A stretch of 34,233 nt of DNA from Flavobacterium sp. (GCA_002733185.1 NVUT01000008.1:60854-95086), one strand, 5' to 3'. Positions 1 to 10,149 are shown, counted from the stretch's first letter. A program made the numbers and translations. The notes: generated by a model not told the origin, from the sequence alone.

Positions 1-1369
1 TAATTTGAGCATCCATTTTAATCTCAGGAATTAATAATTTTGGATCGATGGTTTCAGAAACCACTTTTTCAAACTGATCTTTAAACGCTTCGTAATTTTC
101 TTCTAATAAAGTAAGTCCCGCAGCATATTTATGACCACCAAATTGTTGGATAAATTCCGAGCAAGCTTCCAAGGCATTATACACATCAAATCCTTTTACA
201 CTTCTTGCCGAAGCTGCCAATACATCGCCACTTTTTGTAAAAACTAAGGTGGGACGATAATAGGTTTCAATTAATCTGGAAGCAACAATCCCAATCACAC
301 CTTTATGCCAGTTTTCATCGTAAACAACGGTTGTAAATCCTTCTTTTTCATTATTGGTTTCAATTTGCGCTAATGCTTCAATCGTAATTTGTTTATCGGC
401 TTCTTTTCTATCGGTGTTAAATTGATCAATATCTACGGCATATTCGGCAGCTAAGGTTTGATCGTTTTCAGAAAGGAGGGTTACGGCGTGATTTCCGTGT
501 TTCATTCTTCCAGCTGCATTAATTCTTGGAGCGATAATAAAAACAACATCTGTAATTGTTAATACTTTCTTTTTTACTTGCTGAAGTATCGCCTTAAAAC
601 CAGGTCTCGGATTGTTATTAATTACTTGCAATCCGTGGTAGGCAAGAATTCTGTTTTCATCCACAATCGGGACAATATCTGCACCAATCGCTGTAGTAAC
701 TAAATCGAGATAAAGGATTAAATCGTCTATGGTTTCTCCTTTTTTGGAAGCCAATGCTTGTACGAGTTTAAATCCTACACCACAGCCACAAAGTTCTTTA
801 AAAGGATAATCACAATCGTCTCTTTTTGGGTCTAAAACTGCCGCTGCATTTGGGATTTCGTTTCCCGGACGGTGATGATCGCAAATAATAAAATCGATAT
901 TTTTATCTGAAGCATAAGCAACTTTGTCGATGGCTTTTATTCCACAATCCAAAGCAATAATTAATGAAAAATCGTTGTCTTCGGCAAAATCAATTCCTTT
1001 AAATGAAATGCCATAACCTTCTCCATAACGATCTGGAATATAGGTCGCCACATTCGGATAACTTGTGAGTAAATAAGAAGACAATAAAGCCACACTAGTA
1101 GTTCCGTCCACATCGTAATCTCCATAGATTAAAATATTTTCTTCAGCAGCAATAGCAGTTTCAATTCTTGCAACTGCCTTATCCATATCCTTCATTAAAA
1201 AGGGATCGTATAAATCGTTTAGATTTGGACGAAAAAAGTCTTTAGCTTCTTTAAAGGTTTCAATTCCTCTTTGTACTAATAAGGTTGCAGTCGATTTTTC
1301 TACACCTAATTCTTTAATAAGATGTTCAACTTTATTAGAGTCTGGTTTTGGTTTAAGTGTCCAACGCAT
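1..1369 (-). CDS. recJ: Single-stranded-DNA-specific exonuclease RecJ (3' end truncated by window edge; absent from ORF track)
   Basis: Reverse-strand translation from CAT at 1367-1369: MRWTLKPKPDSNKVEHLIKELGVEKSTATLLVQRGI...ILIYGDYDVDGTTSVALLSSYL...IICDHHRPGNEIPNAAAVLDPKRDDCDYPFKELCGCGVGFKL...APRINAAGRMKHG; DHH/DHHA1 motifs typical of RecJ; open to window start. Confidence 0.95.
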   Translation of the reverse strand, partial: MRWTLKPKPDSNKVEHLIKELGVEKSTATLLVQRGIETFKEAKDFFRPNLNDLYDPFLMKDMDKAVARIETAIAAEENILIYGDYDVDGTTSVALLSSYLLTSYPNVATYIPDRYGEGYGISFKGIDFAEDNDFSLIIALDCGIKAIDKVAYASDKNIDFIICDHHRPGNEIPNAAAVLDPKRDDCDYPFKELCGCGVGFKLVQALASKKGETIDDLILYLDLVTTAIGADIVPIVDENRILAYHGLQVINNNPRPGFKAILQQVKKKVLTITDVVFIIAPRINAAGRMKHGNHAVTLLSENDQTLAAEYAVDIDQFNTDRKEADKQITIEALAQIETNNEKEGFTTVVYDENWHKGVIGIVASRLIETYYRPTLVFTKSGDVLAASARSVKGFDVYNALEACSEFIQQFGGHKYAAGLTLLEENYEAFKDQFEKVVSETIDPKLLIPEIKMDAQI

Positions 1370-1597
1370 AGTTTTTTGAAATTCCAAGAATAAACTTTAA
1401 ACTCCCAGAAATGTATGGAAATTTTTAGTTTGAATTTTAGCTTTTTTATAGTGGGAAGTAAAGAGTAAATGTAAAAATAATTCTTTAATAAAACATCAAA
1501 TTTGGAAATTTCTTAAATTTTTTATACATTCATTGATGCAAATAATAAGCTGTTTCCTTTTTGAAATTCCTCCCTAGTTTATTTTAATTTTTTTATT

Positions 1598-3091
1598 ATG
1601 AAAACTAAAAACGGTATTCTTTCATTCGTATTTTTTACTATTTCTTTTTTGGTATTTTCTCAAGATGGTGTTTTAGATCCTTCTTTTGGCGATAACGGTA
1701 TTGTAACAATGGATTTTTATAATTATAAAGATTATAGCTTTGGTATCTCTCAGCAAAATAGCGGTAAAATTATTTCAACAGGACAAATAGAAACGGAAAA
1801 TGATATATCTCAAGGGTCATTAGTTAGGTTTCAGACAAATGGTTCTTTAGATACCACTTTTGGGAACGATGGAGTTGTTCTCTTAGATCTAGGAACCTAT
1901 TTTTATTATTATAACACTATTTTTTCGCTAGATAATGACGAATTAATTGCGGGAGGTACTATTGGGAATTGGGGCGAAAAGGATTTTATAATTAGTAAGT
2001 TTATGCCTAATGGAGATGTTGATTCTGGTTATGGTGTAAACGGAAATAAAATAATTGACTTTCTTACTGAAGATGATGTTCTTTTACAAACAATTCAACA
2101 TAATGGAAAAACATTAGCAATGGGACGTTCTAAAGTAGGTTCAGAATATTTTATTTCATTAGCAAAACTACTTCCCTCTGGAGAATTAGATACTGATTTT
2201 GGTATAGATGGTTTACTTACATTAGATATTAATGAGGGATATTTTAATTCATTTTCAGCTTCTTTACAAGATGATAATTCAATTATTTTATCATTTACGG
2301 AAGATTTAAATAGTAACAATAGAGCGAATAAAATTATTAAACTTTTGGAAAATGGGACTATAGATAACACTTTTGGAAACGATGGAGTTATAGAAATTCT
2401 ATTTAGTGACGTTAATAATATTCGATCAACTATTGAGGTAGATTCTAACAATAAAATTCTTTTTATGATTACTCAAGATATTGAACTTGATGTATATTCT
2501 AGTTCAATATCTCGTTATACATCAACGGGTAATTTAGACACAACTTTTGGAACGAATGGTTTCTATAATTTTGAAACTTCTTTTTATTCTCGAAAAATAA
2601 TTATTCAACCCAATTCAAGAATTCTTATTGGCGGTGGGATTCCCGGGTTTGAAAGCTCTCAATTTGTATTAAAACGTTTGTTTGATAATGGAACAATAGA
2701 TAATTCATTAAACGAAAATATTTATGGAAATTTTGAAAACTCAGATTTTATCCTTCAAGAAGACGGAAAAATATTGGCTACAGGAAGCACTTATTGGTAT
2801 GATGGTCCAGAAGACATGGTACTTGTTCGTTATAATAACGATCCTTTAAGTATCTCAGACAACAATATCAAAAACCTTATTGTTTTCCCCAACCCCTCAA
2901 AAGGAATATTCAACATAACCCACGGTTTTATTGTTTCTGAAACAACATATCAAATTTTAGATATCACGGGAAAACTTATCCAACAAGGAAATATGTCTGG
3001 CGAACAAACGCAGTTAGATATTTCTCAATTTGAAAATGGTGTGTATTTGTTTACTTCAGAAGGAAGTACGGTTCGATTGATAAAAAACTAA
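1598..3091 (+). CDS. Delta-60 repeat (DUF5122-type) beta-propeller protein with T9SS C-terminal sorting domain
   Basis: Signal peptide MKTKNGILSFVFFTISFLVFSQ; about seven units of the D-x-x-F-G-x-x-G type (DPSFGDNGIVTMDF, DTTFGNDGVVLLDL, DTDFGIDGLLTLDI, DNTFGNDGVIEILF, DTTFGTNGFYNFET); C-term NLIVFPNPSKGIFNI...YQILDITGKLIQQG...GVYLF = type A CTD. Confidence 0.88.
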   Translation: MKTKNGILSFVFFTISFLVFSQDGVLDPSFGDNGIVTMDFYNYKDYSFGISQQNSGKIISTGQIETENDISQGSLVRFQTNGSLDTTFGNDGVVLLDLGTYFYYYNTIFSLDNDELIAGGTIGNWGEKDFIISKFMPNGDVDSGYGVNGNKIIDFLTEDDVLLQTIQHNGKTLAMGRSKVGSEYFISLAKLLPSGELDTDFGIDGLLTLDINEGYFNSFSASLQDDNSIILSFTEDLNSNNRANKIIKLLENGTIDNTFGNDGVIEILFSDVNNIRSTIEVDSNNKILFMITQDIELDVYSSSISRYTSTGNLDTTFGTNGFYNFETSFYSRKIIIQPNSRILIGGGIPGFESSQFVLKRLFDNGTIDNSLNENIYGNFENSDFILQEDGKILATGSTYWYDGPEDMVLVRYNNDPLSISDNNIKNLIVFPNPSKGIFNITHGFIVSETTYQILDITGKLIQQGNMSGEQTQLDISQFENGVYLFTSEGSTVRLIKN

Positions 3092-3514
3092 TTATTCGTT
3101 TATATGAATCGTAATAATTACCTCAGCAAAAGAACGAAACATTTTAATAACACCGCAATAACGCTCTTCAGATAAAGTGACTGCTTTTTTAATCTTTTCT
3201 TCGTTTAAATCGCTTCCTGTAAAGTAATAATCGATTCTTACTTTGTCGTAGTATTTTGGGTGTTCGGTAGTCATATTACCATCAACAACTACACTGAAAC
3301 TATCAATAGCTACACGCATTTTTTTCAATAAAGAAAGCACATCCAAACCCGTACAACCTCCAATAGAGGAAAGCATTAAAGCCTTAGGATTCATCCCTTG
3401 TTCGGTTCCTCCAAAAGCTAGATCAGTTTCCATTAAGAGGGTTTTACCGTTAGGGTTGTCAGATTCCAAAAGCATATTTTCTTTCCAGGTACTTGTTACT
3501 TTATGTGTTGCCAT
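3092..3514 (-). CDS. OsmC family peroxiredoxin-like protein
   Basis: 140 aa; LMLSSIGGCTGLDVLSLLKKMR ... SEERYCGVIKMF: two conserved Cys of the OsmC/Ohr family. Confidence 0.9.
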   Translation of the reverse strand: MATHKVTSTWKENMLLESDNPNGKTLLMETDLAFGGTEQGMNPKALMLSSIGGCTGLDVLSLLKKMRVAIDSFSVVVDGNMTTEHPKYYDKVRIDYYFTGSDLNEEKIKKAVTLSEERYCGVIKMFRSFAEVIITIHINE

Positions 3515-3676
3515 AATTTTCTGTTTAATTTGATTGCAAATTTACAAAATACCTATTAGTATTTTATTCCTTTTAAATAGATATTAATAATAGTGAAAAC
3601 AGCTTTGTCTATATAAATCCTTGCAAGAGAATACTCAAACCTTTAGCTTTGTTTTTCATCAAAAAAAAATAACCGT

Positions 3677-4267
3677 ATGCCTTTAGTAACTCCTTTATCG
3701 CCCGATCACAGTCCCGAAACCAAACAATTAGCAGATTTCTTTAACGAAACCCTTGGCTTTTGCCCCAATAGCGTACTTACCATGCAACACCGTCCAGCGA
3801 TTAGCAAGGCATTTATAAATCTTAATAAAGCGGTTATGGCGAATGATGGTCGTGTAACTTCGGCATTAAAACGTATGATTGCTTGGGTTAGTAGTAATTC
3901 GGCAGGATGTCGTTATTGTCAGGCACACGCTATTCGGGCTGCGGAAAGATACGGAGCAGAGCAAGAACAATTAGACAATATTTGGGACTACCGAACACAT
4001 TCCGCTTTTTCGGAAGCAGAAAGAGCTGCCTTAGACTTTTCATTGGCAGCTTCACAAATTCCAAATGCCGTAAATGAAGAAATTAAAACACGTCTATACC
4101 AACATTGGAACGAAGGTGAAATAGTAGAAATGCTTGGGGTGATTTCTTTATTCGGATATTTAAACCGTTGGAATGATTCTATGGGGACTTCTATTGAAAG
4201 TGGTGCTGTAGAAAGTGGCGATCAATATTTAGGAAAACATGGCTGGAATGAAGGGAAACATGTTTAA
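3677..4267 (+). CDS. Carboxymuconolactone decarboxylase (CMD)/AhpD-like family protein
   Basis: 196 aa with CxxC...H motif SAGCRYCQAHAIRAAERYGA; helical CMD-like C-terminal half. Confidence 0.8.
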   Translation: MPLVTPLSPDHSPETKQLADFFNETLGFCPNSVLTMQHRPAISKAFINLNKAVMANDGRVTSALKRMIAWVSSNSAGCRYCQAHAIRAAERYGAEQEQLDNIWDYRTHSAFSEAERAALDFSLAASQIPNAVNEEIKTRLYQHWNEGEIVEMLGVISLFGYLNRWNDSMGTSIESGAVESGDQYLGKHGWNEGKHV

Positions 4268-4287
4268 CGCATTATTCTTATAAGATT

Positions 4288-6204
4288 TTACTGTTTTACA
4301 AACCTATACAGCTCTTTTATTATTTTATTTAATAATAAGTTTTCATTAATTAACTCTTTATAATCTATACCAGATTCTATTAAAAAATCACAAAGTCTAA
4401 ATTTATAACTGGTGTTTAATGTTCCTGAAATAGCTTTAAAAGCTTTGTGGCTTGTTTTTGGAATACCATTTTTAACAAATAAGTCTTCATAAAATTTTCC
4501 TAGACCAATTTTTTTGAAATCACTTTGTTTTATTTTAAGTTCTTTAATTTCATCAAACAATCGTTCCTCCTTTAATAAAATTTTAGAAAAGGATAAAATA
4601 ATTTTTGAGGGTAACAGGTTTTCTATTTCAACAACTTCTGTGTTTTGATATTTAAAATTCTTCTTGTTTTTAGATAAAATTTCAAGTTCTTTTTTTCTTT
4701 TTCCTTTTTTTGTTGTCCCTTTAGCATTATCATTATCTGCTAGTAAATATATTTTATTTGAAATTGCAAAAGAGTTAATTTCTTCTTTTACTATTTCATT
4801 TGCTTCATTAAATTTATCATCAAATAAATAATGTGAAATTAAAGACCCTCCATATTCAAAAAAAGCAAAATCAATGTCTTCAATTAATGGAGACTCCCCC
4901 TTATTAATAGAATATTGTCTTAACCAATAGCTCAAATATTTCCTGTCTGTAGGTCCTTCTACCCAAATAGAAGAGTTTGCAATTAGGACAGAAGAATTTG
5001 ACACTCCTAAAATGTCTAGCGTATCTTTTGTTGGTTTTTTTAAATATTCAATAGTAATTGATTTCTCATTTATCTTTTCAAATTGAAAAATTGATACATC
5101 TTTACTTAAAATTGATGCATCCAAAAAATGATTAGAATGTGTTGTCATGAAAAGTTTAAGATTTTTTTTCTTAAGATATTCATCTTCCAAAATAGTTCTT
5201 AAAAATATTTTTTGGTATCCTGGGTGTAAATGATTCTCTGGTTCATCTATAAAAATCCAATCATTATTTGAAGCCGTGAAAATTGGAAACATCAGTAAAA
5301 TAATTGATTGTAAACCGTCTCCTAAATCCCACAAAAACCTCTCCTCATCTCCTATCAAAAAACGAATTTTTCTTTTGTCATTTGAAGATGTAATTTTAAT
5401 TCTTTGGTTATCAAAAAAATTAATTGATAAAAATTCTTCAAATTTATCCTTTCTCTCCTGTATTTTAAATTCTTCTCCTTGAAGATGCCTAATACTATCA
5501 AATAAATCTAATCCAATAAAAACATCTGTTTCAATTTTATAATTTTCTTTGATTGTTTCAAGAAATGTACTTTTATTTAAATTGTCGTTTGCATTTGCAT
5601 ATCTTAAAACAGGAATATATTTTCTCTTACTTATTATATTCTCCTGATGAAATAAGAGATCCTTTGAAAGAATTTTATTTAGTTTAATAATTTCTTTCAC
5701 ATTGTTAAGATAATTAATATCTTGTTGTAATATCCCTTTTTTTTCCAAGGATTCTATTTCAAATAAAATTTCGTTTTCAAGGTTAGTAAATAATTCTAAA
5801 TCTATTTTACTTGTCAAATACTTTAAAATGTCAACTCTATTATCAATATTTGATAGTTTTGCATAGTTTTCGATATTATTTCTTATATTTCTCATATTTC
5901 TTGAAGAATAATTTAACACTCTGCCATAGATGTTTTTAACATTTGAAAATAATTCTAAAATTGACGCATCTCCTTTGAACACTTCTATTTGAGGTTTGTT
6001 TAATTTAAAAACACCTCTTAAAAACCTGCTTTTCCCGCTATTATTAGCTCCAATAAAAAAATTTATCTTTTCAAAATTTTTTAAAATGGAAATTCCTTTA
6101 CTATTTAATTTTGGGAAGACTAAATCTTTATTAATTTTATAATTTGTTAAAAAAAGCTCTTCAGGGATTTCTGTATTATTCTTATATTTAATTCCAATAT
6201 TCAT
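4288..6204 (-). CDS. AAA ATPase with C-terminal TOPRIM domain, OLD-family (overcoming lysogenization defect-like) endonuclease, stand-alone
   Basis: 638 aa; Walker A FIGANNSGKSRFL, ABC-like Walker B WIFIDEPENHLHPGYQ, switch His MTTHSNHFLDAS, TOPRIM Glu WVEGPTDRKYLSYWL and D-N-D motif YLLADNDNAKG, later VVEIENLLP. Confidence 0.82.
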   Translation of the reverse strand: MNIGIKYKNNTEIPEELFLTNYKINKDLVFPKLNSKGISILKNFEKINFFIGANNSGKSRFLRGVFKLNKPQIEVFKGDASILELFSNVKNIYGRVLNYSSRNMRNIRNNIENYAKLSNIDNRVDILKYLTSKIDLELFTNLENEILFEIESLEKKGILQQDINYLNNVKEIIKLNKILSKDLLFHQENIISKRKYIPVLRYANANDNLNKSTFLETIKENYKIETDVFIGLDLFDSIRHLQGEEFKIQERKDKFEEFLSINFFDNQRIKITSSNDKRKIRFLIGDEERFLWDLGDGLQSIILLMFPIFTASNNDWIFIDEPENHLHPGYQKIFLRTILEDEYLKKKNLKLFMTTHSNHFLDASILSKDVSIFQFEKINEKSITIEYLKKPTKDTLDILGVSNSSVLIANSSIWVEGPTDRKYLSYWLRQYSINKGESPLIEDIDFAFFEYGGSLISHYLFDDKFNEANEIVKEEINSFAISNKIYLLADNDNAKGTTKKGKRKKELEILSKNKKNFKYQNTEVVEIENLLPSKIILSFSKILLKEERLFDEIKELKIKQSDFKKIGLGKFYEDLFVKNGIPKTSHKAFKAISGTLNTSYKFRLCDFLIESGIDYKELINENLLLNKIIKELYRFVKQ

Positions 6205-6890
6205 AATAATTTTTTTAATCTATTTTCCCCCCCAACTACAATAACAATCTCACCTTTGGGAGGTTTATTGGTGTAATATGCTAATACTTCGGAAGCCGTA
6301 CCTCGTATAGTTTCCTCGTGAAGTTTAGTGATTTCTCTAGAAACTGAAACAGGTCTATTAGCTCCAAAATATTCAACAAATTGAGTCAATGTTTTGAGTA
6401 ATTTATGTGGCGATTCATAGAGAATGATGGTTCTAGTTTCTTCGGCAAGAAGTAATAAACGGGTTTGTCTGCCTTTCTTTGCAGGGAGAAAACCTTCAAA
6501 CACAAATTTATCATTTGGCAATCCACTATTTACCAAAGCAGGGACAAATGCTGTGGCTCCAGGTAAACAATCTACTTCTATTCCTGCTTCCACACAAGCA
6601 CGAGTTAATAAAAACCCGGGATCACTAATGGCTGGAGTGCCTGCATCGCTAATCAATGCAATCGTTTCACCATTATTAATTCGTCTTACAATTCCCTCCA
6701 CCGTTTTATGTTCATTATGCATATGGTGGGAATGCATTTGAGTGGAAATATCGAAATATTTTAATAATTTCCCACTAGTTCGAGTGTCTTCAGCAAGTAT
6801 TAAATCGACTTCTTTTAAAACTTCAATAGCTCTAAAAGTGATGTCTTTTAAATTTCCAATAGGTGTTGGTACCAAATATAATTTTCCCAT
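6201..6890 (-). CDS. rsmI: 16S rRNA (cytidine(1402)-2'-O)-methyltransferase
   Basis: MGKLYLVPTPIGNLKDITFRAIEVLKEVDLILAEDTRTSGKLLKYFDI...ALISDAGTPAISDPGFLL...LPGATAFVPALVNSGLPNDKFVFEGFLPAKKG. ORF track begins at 6923 but the canonical start is the internal Met at 6890. Confidence 0.95.
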   Translation of the reverse strand: MGKLYLVPTPIGNLKDITFRAIEVLKEVDLILAEDTRTSGKLLKYFDISTQMHSHHMHNEHKTVEGIVRRINNGETIALISDAGTPAISDPGFLLTRACVEAGIEVDCLPGATAFVPALVNSGLPNDKFVFEGFLPAKKGRQTRLLLLAEETRTIILYESPHKLLKTLTQFVEYFGANRPVSVSREITKLHEETIRGTASEVLAYYTNKPPKGEIVIVVGGENRLKKLL

Positions 6891-6903
6891 TTTAAACTGA
6901 AAA

Positions 6904-7686
6904 TTAATTAAATCTTTTTTCAATAATTAACATAAATCGCTCTGCATACTCCTCTTTTCCTTCCCAATTATTATAATCTGGCTTAATAGTAGAATTTATA
7001 AACGAAGCAGCTTCAGTATGTGATTCCATAGTGTTAATTTGCGATAAAACACGCGTGTAATCATCTGCACTTCCTTCAAATAAATGCTTAATAAAAGCCA
7101 AACGATCGTTTAGTCCAATATTTAAACCTTGATTTAATTTATCGTTGATAGACTTCGGTTTTTCTGGCTCGGGTACTTTCTCAAATTTTTTTTCAGCACT
7201 TTGATTTGAATTATTCAAAGCTAATTTTTCTTCATCTATACGTTCAAAAACAGGCATTTCTTGATAGGAAGAAGCGAACTCTTCTATTTCATTAGAAAAT
7301 TTTTCAGATGATTGTTTATCGTCGGGTTGCTTCGGTAAGATATCTTTTAAAATCTCATCTAATTTCTGAGTTTCATTAGGCATTTGTGCCATGATATCCT
7401 TAATTTTATCCATCAAAGGTTCTACCAATGCCTCTTCGTTGGAAGGTTGAGGTACCGCTTCAGGTTCTTTAAACCAATTTTCTTCTCTATAGGTTTTTGA
7501 ATCGATTGCAGGGCGTTCGGGTTTTTTAAATTCAGTTTCAACACTCGTTTCTAAGAATTCTAAGACCGATAATTTCTCGTAAAGTTGAATTAATGTGTTC
7601 TTTATTTGTGAAATATCAAGGTCATTTTCAGAGGTAATTATTCGCTGAGCTAATGTGTTTATTTGGGATAGGACTTTCTTTTTCAT
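6904..7686 (-). CDS. Conserved flavobacterial protein of unknown function
   Basis: 260 aa intact ORF upstream of rsmI; low-complexity acidic/Pro-rich middle and more ordered C-terminus (NDRLAFIKHLFEGSADDYTRVLSQINTMESHTEAASFI..KPDYNNWEGKEEYAERFMLIIEKRF). Confidence 0.75.
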   Translation of the reverse strand: MKKKVLSQINTLAQRIITSENDLDISQIKNTLIQLYEKLSVLEFLETSVETEFKKPERPAIDSKTYREENWFKEPEAVPQPSNEEALVEPLMDKIKDIMAQMPNETQKLDEILKDILPKQPDDKQSSEKFSNEIEEFASSYQEMPVFERIDEEKLALNNSNQSAEKKFEKVPEPEKPKSINDKLNQGLNIGLNDRLAFIKHLFEGSADDYTRVLSQINTMESHTEAASFINSTIKPDYNNWEGKEEYAERFMLIIEKRFN

Positions 7687-7873
7687 ATGTTTAGAGTTTA
7701 TTTTTTAGCGGTAACATATGTGTTCGCTAAGAGTAATTACACTATATAATAATAATTTTAATTTGCTCGGTTCATAAATATTAAAATAAAGCAAATTATC
7801 TATTTTGTTTTTATAAATTTACACAACCTTTATGTAAACGTCAAGGAATTCTGTTTTAGTTTAAAAATATTTT

Positions 7874-8512
7874 ATGTTTCTCGAAAATACTGTAAATCAA
7901 AAAGAAAAATTTGGATGGATTGAAGTCATCGCGGGCTCAATGTTTTCGGGTAAAACAGAAGAACTTATCCGAAGATTAAAGCGCGCAAAATTCGCCAAAC
8001 AAAAAGTAGAAATCTTTAAACCTGCTATCGACACTCGCTACGATGACGACTCTGTTGTATCGCATGATAGTAACGAAATTCACTCAACACCAGTTCCTGC
8101 AGCCGCAAATATTCCAATTTTAGCCGATAGTTGTGATGTTGTTGGTATTGATGAAGCTCAATTTTTTGATGATGAAATTGTAAAGGTCTGTAACGATCTT
8201 GCCAATCGTGGCGTTCGGGTAATTGTAGCTGGATTGGATATGGATTTTAAAGGAAATCCATTTGGACCCATGCCAGCACTTATGGCAACCGCTGAGTATG
8301 TTACCAAAGTTCACGCTATTTGTACTCGTACTGGAAACCTCGCCAATTATAGCTATCGAAAAGCAAAAAGTGACGACCTTGTTCTTTTAGGTGAAGTTGA
8401 TGAATACGAACCGTTATGTAGATCTGCTTATTACAAAGCCATGTTGAAAGAAAAAGTTAAAAAAATGAAGGTTACAGAACCTGAAGAAATTTCTAAAAAA
8501 AAGCAAGTCTAA
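7874..8512 (+). CDS. tdk: Thymidine kinase
   Basis: [25 protein letters not shown] (P-loop), [46 protein letters not shown]; family II TK. Confidence 0.97.
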   Translation: MFLENTVNQKEKFGWIEVIAGSMFSGKTEELIRRLKRAKFAKQKVEIFKPAIDTRYDDDSVVSHDSNEIHSTPVPAAANIPILADSCDVVGIDEAQFFDDEIVKVCNDLANRGVRVIVAGLDMDFKGNPFGPMPALMATAEYVTKVHAICTRTGNLANYSYRKAKSDDLVLLGEVDEYEPLCRSAYYKAMLKEKVKKMKVTEPEEISKKKQV

Positions 8513-8515
8513 AGA

Positions 8516-9625
8516 ATGTTAAAAGCTACAGAAACTGTTTTAGAAATCAACCTTACCCCGCTGGGTAATAATTATCGGTATTTAAAATCGAAACTTCAGC
8601 ATAACATAAAATTTTTAGCCGTTGTTAAAGCTTACGCCTACGGAAGCGATTCGGTTGAAATTGCCAAAGAACTCGTTAAACTAGGAGCTGATTATCTAGC
8701 TGTAGCATATGTAAAGGAAGGAGTTACGCTTCGAGATGCAGGAATTAAAGCTCCGATTATTGTACTCCATCCTCAGTCTGTAAATTTCAAAACATTAATC
8801 GACCGTTGTTTAGAGCCAAGTTTGTACAGTCCAAAAATTTTTAAAGAATTTATTGAAATTGCTAAAGAAAATAAACAAAGTAAGTACCCGGTTCATTTAA
8901 AATTTAATACAGGCTTAAATAGATTGGGGTTTTTAGAAAAAGATGTTGATTTTATTAGCTATAAACTGAAAGAAACCACTTCTATTGTAGTGAAATCTAT
9001 TTTTTCACATTTAGTTGCAAGTGAAGATGAGTTTGAAAAAGATTTTTCTAATTCACAAATTAAAGCCTTCAAAAATATTTCAAAAAAACTTTTTAAAACT
9101 TTAGATTACCAACCGATATTGCATATGTGTAATACTTCAGGAATATTAAATTTTCCGGAAGCACATTTCGATATGGTACGTAGTGGAATTGGATTGTATG
9201 GTTTTAGTAATATTCAAAAAGAACAAAAACATTTTACTCCTATCGCTATTTTAAAATCGGTGATTTCCCAAATTCATACCATCGAAAAAGGAGAAACCGT
9301 TGGTTACAATAGAGCCTTTAAAAGTGATGGTTGTTTAAAATCGGCAACCATACCAATTGGTCACGCAGACGGAATTAGTCGTGCTTACGGAAATGGGAAG
9401 GGTTGGGTTACTATAAATGGTGAAAAAACGCCTATCATTGGGAATGTTTGTATGGACATGATAATGGTAAACATTACAAATATAGATTGCCAAGAAGGCG
9501 ACGAAGTTATCATTTTTGGAGAAGTTGAAAACGCCGAAAAACATGCTGAAAAAATCAATTCAATCTCCTACGAATTAATTACTGCTATCTCACAAAGGGT
9601 AAAACGTGTCGTTTATCGAAAATAG
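8516..9625 (+). CDS. alr: Alanine racemase
   Basis: AVVKAYAYGSDSVEIAKEL (PLP Lys), KFNTGLNRLGF, MVRSGIGLYGF, CMDMIMVNIT. Confidence 0.96.
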   Translation: MLKATETVLEINLTPLGNNYRYLKSKLQHNIKFLAVVKAYAYGSDSVEIAKELVKLGADYLAVAYVKEGVTLRDAGIKAPIIVLHPQSVNFKTLIDRCLEPSLYSPKIFKEFIEIAKENKQSKYPVHLKFNTGLNRLGFLEKDVDFISYKLKETTSIVVKSIFSHLVASEDEFEKDFSNSQIKAFKNISKKLFKTLDYQPILHMCNTSGILNFPEAHFDMVRSGIGLYGFSNIQKEQKHFTPIAILKSVISQIHTIEKGETVGYNRAFKSDGCLKSATIPIGHADGISRAYGNGKGWVTINGEKTPIIGNVCMDMIMVNITNIDCQEGDEVIIFGEVENAEKHAEKINSISYELITAISQRVKRVVYRK

Positions 9626-9715
9626 TTTTCTTTCAATTAATAATTGTAGTCTTTAATCGATGAAATTCTTAGAATTTTCTTATACTTGTTAAGTATTAAC
9701 TCTCAACATAAAATC

Positions 9716-10123
9716 ATGCTTAAAGAATTTAAAAAATTTATTATGACAGGCAACGTCATAGATTTATCGGTTGCCGTTTTACTTGCAGGTGCCTTAGGAC
9801 TTGTAATTAAAGGGTTTGTAAGTGATATTATGATGCCAATCGTTGGTCACTTTACCGGCGGAATGGATTTTGCAGAATTAAAGGTAATCCTTTCCCCAGC
9901 TGTATTAGATGCTGAAGGGGCGATTACAACAGCAGAAAACGCAATTAGGTATGGTAACTGGATTAATGCAATTATTAATTTAATAATCGTTGGTTTTGTA
10001 TTATTTATGATTGTAAAAGCATATAACAAAACAAAGAAACCTGTGGAAGAGGCTCCAGCACCAGATCCAGGACCAACACAAGAAGAATTACTGGCAGAAA
10101 TTAGAGATTTGCTAAAAAAATAA
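9716..10123 (+). CDS. mscL: Large-conductance mechanosensitive channel MscL
   Basis: MLKEFKKFIMTGNVIDLSVAVLLAGALGLVIKGFVSDIMMPIVGHFTGGMDFAELK; ATG at 9716 preferred over the TTG at 9686 used in the track. Confidence 0.96.
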   Translation: MLKEFKKFIMTGNVIDLSVAVLLAGALGLVIKGFVSDIMMPIVGHFTGGMDFAELKVILSPAVLDAEGAITTAENAIRYGNWINAIINLIIVGFVLFMIVKAYNKTKKPVEEAPAPDPGPTQEELLAEIRDLLKK

Positions 10124-10129
10124 AATATT

Positions 10130-10149
10130 CGTAGTACCGCGATACTACG
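10130..10149. other. Small perfect inverted repeat (CGTAGTA-CCGCGA-TACTACG)
   Basis: 7-bp arms, 6-nt loop, immediately downstream of mscL and upstream of the T-tailed terminator. Confidence 0.5.

Noticed and set aside
2095-2451. Antisense ORF inside the delta-60 propeller gene
   Set aside because: Fully overlaps a well-supported coding gene; low-complexity translation with no recognisable domain.
1650-2750. Repeated DNA words in the delta-60 gene as a DNA-level tandem repeat
   Set aside because: The repetition is explained by protein-level propeller repeats (DTTFGNDG-type), not by a separate DNA element.
4288-6204. Gabija (GajAB) or PtuAB/Septu system
   Set aside because: The ATPase has OLD/TOPRIM motifs, but neither a UvrD-like helicase nor an HNH partner lies adjacent; neighbours are rsmI and a CMD-family gene.
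6424-6741. Plus-strand ORF inside rsmI (and similar antisense ORFs at 5276-5482, 8120-8314, 9335-9544, 9847-10161, 10425-10679, 11036-11233, 13335-13592, 15772-15993, 22136-22393, 22769-22951, 25851-26096, 28493-28678, 30348-30695, 31077-31286)
   Set aside because: All are antisense to confidently identified genes or overlap them almost entirely and show no domain signature; treated as chance ORFs.
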